From: Opitutales bacterium
GTDB lineage: Bacteria; Verrucomicrobiota; Verrucomicrobiia; Opitutales; JABSRG01
Assembly (NCBI GenBank): GCA_028280845.1
Contig: JANQKZ010000060.1
Coordinates: forward strand, 1 to 64,000
DNA: 64,000 nucleotides
Direction: 5' to 3'
Shown: positions 56,266-64,000 of the stretch, piece after piece
Position numbering within the stretch: the first letter of the stretch is position 1
Layout: each line of letters begins with the position of its first letter
The notes under the pieces: generated by a model
Databases searched by the model: none
What the model saw: the letters and a program-made list of their open reading frames with translations, nothing else
What the model was told of the DNA's origin: nothing
Program-made: the position numbers and the translations under genes

Positions 56266-57309
56266 TTAGCCTCCAAACAGCTTTTTCAGGAACCCTTTCG
56301 GCCCGCCATTGGGGGGTGCCGCGCTCGCGTCACGAATAATGGGCTTCGCTTCTCCACGCATGATCGCTTCCAGGAGCAGCTTCACCTCGGTCTTCAAGTT
56401 ATCCGGCAGGTTGTAAGGGACATCACTCGCCATGGGGATCCCCTCCAGGTTCAATTTGAAAAAGGAAAAATCCTGCTCATCCGGCTCACCGATCAAGACA
56501 TCACACCAGTTACGCGAAAGGTGGGCCGATAGAAAAATCGGCACCATGGGATCGATCTCCGCCCGAAAGAAGCGGAGCCAATTCAGGATCCCCGTCACTG
56601 GGCTGGGGTTCAGGAGTGGAAGCCGGATATGCCGCCCCTGCCCCGATTGTTCGGCGCGCCGGGTTGAAAATTGACCCAATGTATAATCCTGAAACTCGTT
56701 CCGACAGGTATATATGAGCCGTTCCCAGGCTGTAGTCGGCTCGGAAAAACTTGGATTATTAAATAACTCCTGAAAATCCTCACCCGACAGGGGTGGCACC
56801 ACTTCTGAACCTGCCAGGGTTCCGATACGCTCACGCAACTGAGCCCGGCCAAGCTCCAGAACTTCAATCACCTCACCGGAAGTTTTCGCAGCCCGGCATT
56901 CCCGCTCCAGCACCTCCAACACCGGGGCAACCATGGGGAAAGCCTGAAGCAGGGAGACCCCGCCTCCATGAATTCCCACCAGCATCGGGTATTTCGCCCG
57001 TCCTTTTCCGTCCTTCGAAGGCCACATCCGCGCGGCAAGAAAGGATCGGCGCCCCTGCCAAAGAACAAGGTGTTCGAAATCCGGAATCACCTTTACCGGT
57101 TCGGTCTTTTCCCAGATTCCTGAATCAATCGCACCGCGAATTCCCTTCACATACAGGATACTCTGGCAAAGGGCCAGGGTATCATTCACGATCCCAAGGC
57201 CTTCAATATGGTCATCCCACCCGGGATGCTTCCCGAAAGCAAATATGCTGAGGTCCGAGGGAGAGGTAGGGGTTTCGGCAAACAGGGCTTTATAAAATAA
57301 ACTGGCCAT
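56266..57309 (-). CDS. tagF: TagF-like type VI secretion-associated protein
   Basis: 347 residues. FAFGKHPGWDDHIEGLG near 24-40 corresponds to the GKLPGWGDFI motif at the start of TagF (BMA_A0400 family), followed by SFLAARMWPSKDGKGRAKYPMLVGI. TagF proteins act after translation to restrain T6SS assembly. The last residues, GGPKGFLKKLFGG, form a basic amphipathic tail. It begins three bases after the tssM stop. Confidence 0.85.
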   Translation of the reverse strand: MASLFYKALFAETPTSPSDLSIFAFGKHPGWDDHIEGLGIVNDTLALCQSILYVKGIRGAIDSGIWEKTEPVKVIPDFEHLVLWQGRRSFLAARMWPSKDGKGRAKYPMLVGIHGGGVSLLQAFPMVAPVLEVLERECRAAKTSGEVIEVLELGRAQLRERIGTLAGSEVVPPLSGEDFQELFNNPSFSEPTTAWERLIYTCRNEFQDYTLGQFSTRRAEQSGQGRHIRLPLLNPSPVTGILNWLRFFRAEIDPMVPIFLSAHLSRNWCDVLIGEPDEQDFSFFKLNLEGIPMASDVPYNLPDNLKTEVKLLLEAIMRGEAKPIIRDASAAPPNGGPKGFLKKLFGG

Positions 57310-57312
57310 GGC

Positions 57313-60300
57313 TTAGTTGATTTCGAAGTCGTCAATCGAGGGCCAAGTCTCGCGTGGGGGAAGCGGTTGGGAAAAATTGAGCGTGAGGACCATCGCCTTG
57401 GATTCCCCCCCCACGGCGGGCAGTTCCATCAACACATGCCAGACTTCTCCTTCCTCAAAGACCTCTCCAACCTTTTTCTCCGCACGGATACTGCGCGTTT
57501 TCAACAGGAGCTGGAGCGGAGCCCACGCCCCTTCGCGCTCGATCACCTCTTCCGGTTGCTCCGATTCGGCAACCTGGAAGAAGTTGAAGGCCACCCGCTC
57601 GTTGGTCAATTCAGCTCGGCCTATTTCTTCATCAAGTTCAAGAAAGGACCGGGTGCGCTCATTGTCGTTTACCGAGATATCCCGATAAACCAGGCCCGCG
57701 TAGACACTATTGAACTCCCGGTCCGGATAAAATAGAGCAAGCAACTCCTGCTGCTTAGGCTGGGAAGTCAGGGTAAAGGTACAGATACGAGGATTGCCCC
57801 GTTGGGTTATCAGCACATTCACCATACCCATGAGGGGGTCATAGCTCTTCGCCAGCGATGAGAGCGTATTCTGGTCGGACCTTGGTAACGCAAAATATCC
57901 ATCCGACCCGAGGTCGCGGTCGACCGCATCAAGCGTATCCCGAAGCGCTACCATATCCTCCGCAGTTAAGATTCCGTCATCTTCTTCCGAAACGAGGGGG
58001 AACCCGATCTGGTCGCCTACCGCAGTTTTGACCGCCTCTTCATACACCCGGGCCGCGCCTCTCATCCCTTGAGTGAAATAGAAATCCAACAGGTTTTCCA
58101 TGCCATCCCGGAAGCTGTCTTCACCTATCCCTCGATAGTCCTTCACGTCATCTTTCAGACGGTCATAGCGGCGCAGGGCCGGCCGAAGCGCATCGTCTAA
58201 CTCACCAACCCGGATCTGAAAATCATCAAAACTATCCGGATAATCGCTGAGTACCGTTTCATAAAGCTCCGCTCTAATTTGAAAAGCATAGGGATCGCCC
58301 AGCCCGGGGATTTCGAGAAATTCCTGGTCGTAATCCTTCAGGACCTGAACTTCGTCGATCGACATGACATTAGAGATCTGGTCAACAAAAGCCTGGCTCT
58401 CGCGGTCGATCACCTGGGCCAGCTGGGAAAACAAAGGATAAGCTTCCATGCCACTGGCACCTTCTGCCCGGGAGGAAAGGTCGCGGGCACTATTACCAAG
58501 CCGTTGCTCAAGATTCTGAACGGCCTGGCTCATGCCATTGACCGCACTCTCCAGCGAGGCCTCATAAGACCCAAACAGGGAGAAGCCCCTATCCTCATCC
58601 ATTTGGTAACGTTCAGCCAAGGCCTCCACTTCGCGTTCCAGGTTACGGATTCCCCGGCGATAGCGGTCATACCCCTCTCTCACCGCTTCGAAATCATTCT
58701 CGTCCTCAAACGCATTCATCTCCTCCAATAAGGCATCCTCATATCGCTTTGCATCTTCAAACGCCGCAATAGAACTCGCGATCAATCGAAGCCCGCCCAG
58801 CTCTGCCTCGCTCTTCGCCCGATGAAAAGCTAAGTATTTTTGGATTCCACCGGCAATGGCTTCATTTTCTCGAAGCGTCCGCCCACCAGAGGCCCATTGC
58901 GGCGGCCATACCGCTTCTTCGTCTTTTAATCCGCTGCTGAAATAAATATCCCCAAGGAGCTGCGGGAGATTCGCCCCAATAGACTCTCCGGTAAGGAATT
59001 GCATCAGGGGTTCCAATACATTCACATCGGCCAGAGGATCCGGAGGTATTCCTGCGATCCGATCTGCATTCTCCTTCTCCATGGCCAGGATCGTGGCCAG
59101 GGCATCGGTGGCTTGGTCATTCCAGTCCTCGGGCTCCATTTCAATGAACTTCTCGTGGCTCAAGTCCACAAGTGGCTTTAAAATATAATACTCAAACGCG
59201 ACCCGCTGGGCCTTTAAGCGTTCCTCTTGGGAGGCCGCGTTCAGGAAGAGTAATTTGAATACTGCGGGAACCCGGATTTCTTCCTTTGCCAGATTGTAGA
59301 GACGCTCATGGAAAGACTCCAGGGTCAAGGTCATATCTTCCAGGTCAATTGCCCCCTGTGTATTGTTGAAATAGGTGCCAGCTTCGCGGCCTTCGTATAC
59401 CACAGGGGGAACCACACCATCCCCACTCACCAGGGTTGGGTCTTCGAGATACTGCCAGTAGACAACCTGCGACCCGATACTCTCTTTCAAACTCTGCGCC
59501 GCATAATACGCAAAGGCCGCAATCCCGACCAGTGCAGCAATTCCCGACCACAGGACCACCATCTGGCGCTGTCGGAGTTGTTTTCTTGCGTTGGTGGCTC
59601 GGGTGATTAGCCGACTCTCCTTAAACACTTTCTCCATGCAGAGGTCGCGGAGAAAGTAGGCCTTCTCCTTTTCCCACAGACGTCCTTCGGGTAATTCATC
59701 CATGCCGAGATCCAGAGCCTGGGCCAGCTCTTCATCTAAGGCCGATCCCTCCTGCAGGGAGGATGTAAAATATATTCCGCGGAGAAACAGAGGCTTCTGG
59801 GACCACTCCCCGGCGGCAAATATCGTTTCCAGATAGCGGCGCAACCGGGGAAAAATGCTTTTCAACTGGGACGGGTAGGAAAAGAGAATATCCACCTCAT
59901 CCATCCGTTTTCCCCCAATCTGCAAGGGATTCGGATCTTCAATCAATCCGAGGCGCTTCCGGTAAAGCGCACTCATATAGGCATCGAGAAGATCTTCCAG
60001 CTCATCTGCCTTAAAAGGTTCATCCAGAGATCGCGGGTTCGACCAGCCCACCATTTGGTGTTGGAGCCGCGGGTCATGGATATTCTCGAAAAACTCCCGG
60101 AACCCCGGTACCAGATCGCTCTTCGTCACAAGAATAAATACCGGGAAACGAATATCAAGCGCTCGCTGAATGTCGGTCAACTGACCGGCCAATTTGCGTG
60201 CCTTCGCATCGAGATCCTCCTGATTGTCTTTAATCAACGTATCGGAGGGAATACAGAGAAGCATCCCATTGATCGGACAGTTGGGGCGTACCCGCTTCAG

Positions 60301-60879
60301 GAGTTTGAGGAACTCCTGCCATTCCGAGGTTGATCCAGGCGAGACATCTTCAAAGATTAGACGGCCCGCCGTATCCAGGAAAACGGCCTGATTGGTAAAC
60401 CACCAATTCATGTTAATCGTTCCCCCCGTGCCCTGCAGTTCATCCTGCAGCCCGGGTGGAAATCCGACATTGCTGTGGCGGATGGCTTCGGTCTTACCCG
60501 AACCAGGCTCGCCTACAACTACATACCAGGGTAAACTATAGATATCTTTCCCGGCATTCTTAAATTTCTGCACCCCGTCTTCGAAAGAACGACGCAAATC
60601 GTCCAGCTTGGCCCGTTGAGCAGCCCCACCTACGCCACCGGTGGATTTGTTATGGGTGCCCAAAGCCAGGGAAAGGCGACCTGCTCTCCGCTTGTCCATT
60701 GCTTTCAGCACTAGCGTGTACAGACCCAGCATAACCAGAACAGCCACCACGCCACCGCCAAGGACCAAGAGAATTTTCGCCGAGAGTATTGTGGCAAGAA
60801 AGATGACACCTGCAATCACCAGGAGGGCAATGACCCCTAAGAGACCCTTAGCCCAAATAGGAAGACTTCCAAAATTCAT
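57313..60879 (-). CDS. tssM: TssM/IcmF-family T6SS membrane-complex protein
   Basis: 1188 residues from ATG at 60879 (eight bases after the tssL stop; a longer frame at 60930 would overlap tssL). Two N-terminal helices (10-57), then the cytoplasmic NTPase domain with Walker A GEPGSGKT at 123-130 and FLDTAGRLIFE as the Walker B/switch region, a third helix (VVLWSGIAALVGIAAFAYYA) near 440, and a large helical periplasmic part. It forms the core of the trans-envelope complex with TssL. The C-terminal end has the beta-rich TssM C domain appearance. Confidence 0.9.
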   Translation of the reverse strand: MNFGSLPIWAKGLLGVIALLVIAGVIFLATILSAKILLVLGGGVVAVLVMLGLYTLVLKAMDKRRAGRLSLALGTHNKSTGGVGGAAQRAKLDDLRRSFEDGVQKFKNAGKDIYSLPWYVVVGEPGSGKTEAIRHSNVGFPPGLQDELQGTGGTINMNWWFTNQAVFLDTAGRLIFEDVSPGSTSEWQEFLKLLKRVRPNCPINGMLLCIPSDTLIKDNQEDLDAKARKLAGQLTDIQRALDIRFPVFILVTKSDLVPGFREFFENIHDPRLQHQMVGWSNPRSLDEPFKADELEDLLDAYMSALYRKRLGLIEDPNPLQIGGKRMDEVDILFSYPSQLKSIFPRLRRYLETIFAAGEWSQKPLFLRGIYFTSSLQEGSALDEELAQALDLGMDELPEGRLWEKEKAYFLRDLCMEKVFKESRLITRATNARKQLRQRQMVVLWSGIAALVGIAAFAYYAAQSLKESIGSQVVYWQYLEDPTLVSGDGVVPPVVYEGREAGTYFNNTQGAIDLEDMTLTLESFHERLYNLAKEEIRVPAVFKLLFLNAASQEERLKAQRVAFEYYILKPLVDLSHEKFIEMEPEDWNDQATDALATILAMEKENADRIAGIPPDPLADVNVLEPLMQFLTGESIGANLPQLLGDIYFSSGLKDEEAVWPPQWASGGRTLRENEAIAGGIQKYLAFHRAKSEAELGGLRLIASSIAAFEDAKRYEDALLEEMNAFEDENDFEAVREGYDRYRRGIRNLEREVEALAERYQMDEDRGFSLFGSYEASLESAVNGMSQAVQNLEQRLGNSARDLSSRAEGASGMEAYPLFSQLAQVIDRESQAFVDQISNVMSIDEVQVLKDYDQEFLEIPGLGDPYAFQIRAELYETVLSDYPDSFDDFQIRVGELDDALRPALRRYDRLKDDVKDYRGIGEDSFRDGMENLLDFYFTQGMRGAARVYEEAVKTAVGDQIGFPLVSEEDDGILTAEDMVALRDTLDAVDRDLGSDGYFALPRSDQNTLSSLAKSYDPLMGMVNVLITQRGNPRICTFTLTSQPKQQELLALFYPDREFNSVYAGLVYRDISVNDNERTRSFLELDEEIGRAELTNERVAFNFFQVAESEQPEEVIEREGAWAPLQLLLKTRSIRAEKKVGEVFEEGEVWHVLMELPAVGGESKAMVLTLNFSQPLPPRETWPSIDDFEIN

Positions 60880-60886
60880 ATAACAA

Positions 60887-61597
60887 TCAGTTAGATTCAG
60901 AAATTGAGGGATCCTTATCGACCGTGGCATTAATCGCGCGACTCATATCACCGGAAGCTTGATCGAAGAGGAGAAACACGGAAAGAAAGACAACGGCAAA
61001 CAACCCCGCGAAAGCGATCAGAATGCCGACCAGTTTCGATCCCGGCGGTTCGACCAGATCACTGCGGTCCGTATGCTCATAGCAGTTCGGGGCGATGGGC
61101 GCATTCGGGTCAGCCTCAATATACTTGCGGATGCGCTGTCGTACTTTGTCCATCCGCTGCTTAATAAAGTCGGTTTGCTCCCGGTAATAACCGGTAAACC
61201 CTAAGCCGAGGCAGGTATAGAAGATGGATAGACATTCGGAAGCATCATCCGAATTATCCGCCTCGAATTCTTCCATCATATCGAAGAATTCCTCGTCGCC
61301 GGACAGATGGCCATGGTCATAGGCTAACCGATTCTCCTCCCAATCCTCAGCCGAATTGATCCCTGAGTTTACAATGGATTCATCAATAAATATGATGATG
61401 GGCACCCGAATACGATCATATAGCTTATTCAAGCGACTATCCGCTCCCGCCGCCTTGTCGACCTTTTCCAGGAGGTCGGTCACCTCACCTCGAATCACGT
61501 GGTAATCGAGTTGACCTCCATTCCTCGCTATTTTGTTTACCTTGCAGATATACTGAAAGACCGGCTCGCACAGGTGGACCAGGTTAACGTGATTCAT
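60887..61597 (-). CDS. tssL: TssL/DotU-family T6SS membrane-complex protein
   Basis: 236 residues. The cytoplasmic DotU domain starts LCEPVFQYICKVNKIAR and contains IFIDESIVN and ECLSIFYTCLGLGFTGYY, the family's main blocks. A single C-terminal transmembrane helix (KLVGILIAFAGLFAVVFLSVFLLF) follows, as in TssL. No peptidoglycan-binding extension is present. It pairs with TssM. Confidence 0.88.
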   Translation of the reverse strand: MNHVNLVHLCEPVFQYICKVNKIARNGGQLDYHVIRGEVTDLLEKVDKAAGADSRLNKLYDRIRVPIIIFIDESIVNSGINSAEDWEENRLAYDHGHLSGDEEFFDMMEEFEADNSDDASECLSIFYTCLGLGFTGYYREQTDFIKQRMDKVRQRIRKYIEADPNAPIAPNCYEHTDRSDLVEPPGSKLVGILIAFAGLFAVVFLSVFLLFDQASGDMSRAINATVDKDPSISESN

Positions 61598-61644
61598 AGG
61601 GAATGGGAGTAGAGTTAAAGGTTGTACAAAATCGAGTCTCTGTA

Positions 61645-62406
61645 TCAGGCACGCGAACCGCGCATTAAGTCTTCTGTGTACCGCACAATGGCGCGGTGGA
61701 TCTCCTGTTCTATCTGATCCTCATGTAAATCCTCAAACAGCTCTGTGTATTTGATCCAGCACTTCGCCTGGTCGCCCCCAAGAAACGGTCCTTTCGTTCC
61801 TTCCCGTTTGACCATATTCTGAATTCCCATGGGGGCAAATTTGGCTGCTTGCTTACGCCCATAGGTCCGCCCCATCGGACCGATGGCCCCGATCAATCCA
61901 GCGGCCAACTGCTGGGTCTTTTCAAACACAGGATTCATCTCCTCTTCTTTGTAGCTCTTGGTCTGGAAGATATAGTCCCGGATCATGGCGGGAACCGAAA
62001 GAATATTTCCCGATTGCCGCTTGGTCTTGGATTCCGGCGCTATATTTTTCCACACCGTCCACACCAGTTGATCCAGAGTGACCAGCAGAGGAACCAGTTT
62101 ATTGAGGAGAAAAGTCGCCTGCTGCTGGTTGACCGCAGCCAACTCTTTCGTGCCGAGGCGCTTGGTGACATTCTCAGACAGGACCATGCGACCTGCCCCG
62201 CCATACTCCGCTTCCTCCAGAACAGCTTCTCCCCCGACCCGGCCTCCGCGGCATTCCATGGCCAGAGAGTCGAGGAATTCATTATGTTCAGGGAGTGGCC
62301 GCAGCTTTAACTCGTCTTTAATCGCTTGGATCAGTTGGGTCGGACGTGAGCCGGACGCCTTGAATTCCTCGGCAATCCGGTGAGCAGCCTGCGCTGGAGT
62401 ATCCAT
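61645..62406 (-). CDS. Possible stand-alone TagH C-terminal domain protein
   Basis: 253 residues from ATG at 62406 (MDTPAQAAHRIAEEF); a longer frame at 62547 overlaps the FGE-like gene and is rejected. The end, KCWIKYTELFEDLHEDQIEQEIHRA, resembles the helical C-terminal region of T6SS FHA proteins (TagH/Fha). No FHA domain is present. The match is by eye and weak. It is followed by tssL. Confidence 0.55.
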   Translation of the reverse strand: MDTPAQAAHRIAEEFKASGSRPTQLIQAIKDELKLRPLPEHNEFLDSLAMECRGGRVGGEAVLEEAEYGGAGRMVLSENVTKRLGTKELAAVNQQQATFLLNKLVPLLVTLDQLVWTVWKNIAPESKTKRQSGNILSVPAMIRDYIFQTKSYKEEEMNPVFEKTQQLAAGLIGAIGPMGRTYGRKQAAKFAPMGIQNMVKREGTKGPFLGGDQAKCWIKYTELFEDLHEDQIEQEIHRAIVRYTEDLMRGSRA

Positions 62407-62479
62407 AAAAGTATCCGTGAGAGAGAGGTGAAGTGGAAAGTGTGTCGGCCTGAAAATTAAAACACAAGGTTTTGCGGGA

Positions 62480-64000
62480 TTAAGACTCCGGAGATGCAGG
62501 CGTAGCCATGTAAGCATATTGGGCCCGCAGAATGTTCCGCAACTCAAACCCGGGAGGAACCAGATCGATCACGAAGCAAAGACGAAATCCCACATCGGAA
62601 TACCCGTAATTGGGGACTAGCCCCTCCACCTTTCGATAACCATTCGGGGTCACTTCGGGTGGAGATAAGGCAGAGGCCCCGGCGACATAGAAATCCTGCC
62701 CATCGAAAAGAAACTCAGACACATTGCCGAAAAGGTGTCTGAGCTCCTCCGCAGGGTCCTGTCCTCGCGCCTCTACGTCTGCAAAATAGATGAACCCATC
62801 ATTGTGGACGGAATCCACAACCTGAGCAGCCCGCCCCTCCGCGACTTCTGGAATCAGGTAGGTGGAGAAGCTCTCGCGATCGGGCCACGGTAAATTTGAG
62901 GCCGGGGCATCCTGGTAGTTGGGGCTATTGGCGACAAAGGCCCGTTGTTGTTCCCAGAAGCTATCTCGTATGTTGTCATCGGTCGGATCCACATTGGGAA
63001 AAGTCTGGACCATATATTCCCATATTTCCGGTGTCGGGATCGTACAACCCAACCGCTCGGCAAACCCGAGCGCAAGTTCTGGAGGCAAGTGCTGGATCGG
63101 GTAGAATTCGTCGGGGGGCAATAGGCCCTGACCATTAAAGTAGCGATCCGCGATCACCGCGGGAACGCCTGGCAATGGATTCAACCAGTCATCTCGGGGA
63201 GGCAGAATCTCACCACTGTCGTACTCCACTTCCCAAACCCTGGGTCCGTTTCGGGTATCCCTCCCACTGGAACTATCCGCAATGAAGAAATACTCCTGCA
63301 GGTCTGGCCAGTTGTCTACTCCAAGATCAAAGACAACCCCGGAAAAGAGTCCGAGATAAGCCTCAGTAGTGCCGATGAAAAAGGACCCGCCGTCGGGATT
63401 TACGATCCGGAGAAACTCCAACTGATGCTCAAAACCATAGGGATCCTCCCAACTGTAAATGTAATTGTCTTGGGTAGAGAGGCTATCCTCGAAAGTCCAA
63501 CCCACAGTAGCGGGACCCAACTCTCTCGGTCCGGGTTCCGGTTTCGGAATAGTCGGGTCAAACCCGTTGAGCGCTCCTTCGATATTTCCACGTTCGGATA
63601 CGGTGGAAAAAGTTTCGTTCTCGCTGAGTCGACGAAGAATTCCCTGCTTATCCCCTTCCACTTCGGTACCCTCAGCAGTCCGGAGATTGGGGTTGGACTG
63701 CAATTGAGCTATCTCGGAGTGGAGAAAATACTTCAGTTGATTGCGCTCGGACAGGTCCGAATTGGACAACTCATATTGCCCCATTGACAGGAAAGCGGCG
63801 TCCATCCGGGCCGGATCAGGTGCGACCTCCAGACTCTGTCGCCAACGATCCTGTCCGAGCTGTTCTACCGCATTACGAACTTCACCCGTCGTCCGCGAAA
63901 GCAGCGAAGACCAGGCACCGGAATCAGATGCATAATCCGCTTCGGTAGCGGGCCAGTTTTCAAAATCATCCAGCTTGCGGTAGGCCTGATAGGATAAGGC
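62480..64000 (-). CDS. Protein with C-terminal FGE/SUMF1-like domain (5' end outside window)
   Basis: The frame is open through the right edge (codons read ALSYQAYRKLDDFENWP at the margin), so the N-terminus is missing; 507 codons are visible. The last 200 residues show the sulfatase-modifying-factor fold: LGCTIPTPEIWEYMV, LRHLFGNVSEFLFDG, FYVAGASALSPPEV and YSDVGFRLCFVIDL (family: NVWEWV, RGGSW, GFRC). In T6SS loci such domains occur in regulatory proteins; copper-dependent oxidase activity needs cysteines that I do not see here, so a structural role is likely. Confidence 0.75.
   Translation of the reverse strand, partial: ALSYQAYRKLDDFENWPATEADYASDSGAWSSLLSRTTGEVRNAVEQLGQDRWRQSLEVAPDPARMDAAFLSMGQYELSNSDLSERNQLKYFLHSEIAQLQSNPNLRTAEGTEVEGDKQGILRRLSENETFSTVSERGNIEGALNGFDPTIPKPEPGPRELGPATVGWTFEDSLSTQDNYIYSWEDPYGFEHQLEFLRIVNPDGGSFFIGTTEAYLGLFSGVVFDLGVDNWPDLQEYFFIADSSSGRDTRNGPRVWEVEYDSGEILPPRDDWLNPLPGVPAVIADRYFNGQGLLPPDEFYPIQHLPPELALGFAERLGCTIPTPEIWEYMVQTFPNVDPTDDNIRDSFWEQQRAFVANSPNYQDAPASNLPWPDRESFSTYLIPEVAEGRAAQVVDSVHNDGFIYFADVEARGQDPAEELRHLFGNVSEFLFDGQDFYVAGASALSPPEVTPNGYRKVEGLVPNYGYSDVGFRLCFVIDLVPPGFELRNILRAQYAYMATPASPES

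Overview
The window looks like chromosomal DNA of a Gram-negative bacterium, most likely a member of the Verrucomicrobiota (Opitutae-like). This is an inference from gene content: a TonB-dependent receptor with an ELDAFVVT-type TonB box, a YidC with a long periplasmic domain and a basic tail, a MetX-MetW pair, a McsA-like protein, PPi-type phosphofructokinase and IcmF/DotU proteins, with moderate GC and many ATGA-type gene overlaps. No rRNA, CRISPR array or intact insertion sequence was seen.

Layout. 1-1474 is the end of a Zn/Mn ABC importer operon. 1680-4235 is the helicase gene hrpB. 4708-9774 is a leftward group: two SYLF-domain secreted paralogues, an Smr protein, two proteins of unknown function, rmuC with a coupled 54-residue ORF, and a membrane protein. 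9893-10180 holds the remnant of an SRAP (YedK/HMCES-like) gene. 10201-12732 encodes an EamA transporter, a TPR lipoprotein and a site-2-protease homologue without its zinc-binding histidines. 12763-14552 is metX-metW. 14770-18520 has yebC and the rpmH-rnpA-yidD-yidC cluster, followed by purC and tRNA-Glu. 20142-29487 is a cell-surface region: a secreted protein with repeated STRG domains, a methyltransferase, a GT-C-like membrane protein, a beta-helix protein and its TonB-dependent receptor, and a Pro/Gly-rich secreted protein. 29621-34893 carries phosphofructokinase, purB, holA and cinA. 35033-38675 carries uvrC (without Fe-S cysteines), a gamma-carbonic anhydrase, a sulfotransferase fused to a beta-sandwich domain, and a secreted peroxiredoxin. 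38672-43533 is an RND efflux pump with its adaptor. 43664-44146 is a McsA-like protein. 44236-44538 holds two tandem, covarying, roughly 80-nt small-RNA candidates, each with its own promoter and terminator. After an HTH protein and about 1 kb without a convincing gene come pncC, a PatB-type C-S lyase, an ArsC/Spx-like protein, kbl, and the C-terminal remnant of a threonine dehydratase.

50055-64000 is the most distinctive part. A rightward operon (ParA-like ATPase, a protein with an amphipathic tail, a coiled-coil protein) converges on a leftward operon that encodes parts of a type VI secretion-like membrane complex: TssL/DotU, TssM/IcmF, TagF, a possible stand-alone TagH C-terminal domain, an FGE/SUMF1-type protein cut by the window edge, and a large DUF748/AsmA-like protein. 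No sheath, tube, baseplate or TssJ gene lies inside the window.

The strongest candidates for something undescribed are the paired small RNAs and the ParA/DUF748/FGE-associated TssM-TssL cluster. Gene remnants (SRAP, threonine dehydratase) and proteins that lost cofactor ligands (site-2 protease, UvrC, McsA) form a second theme.
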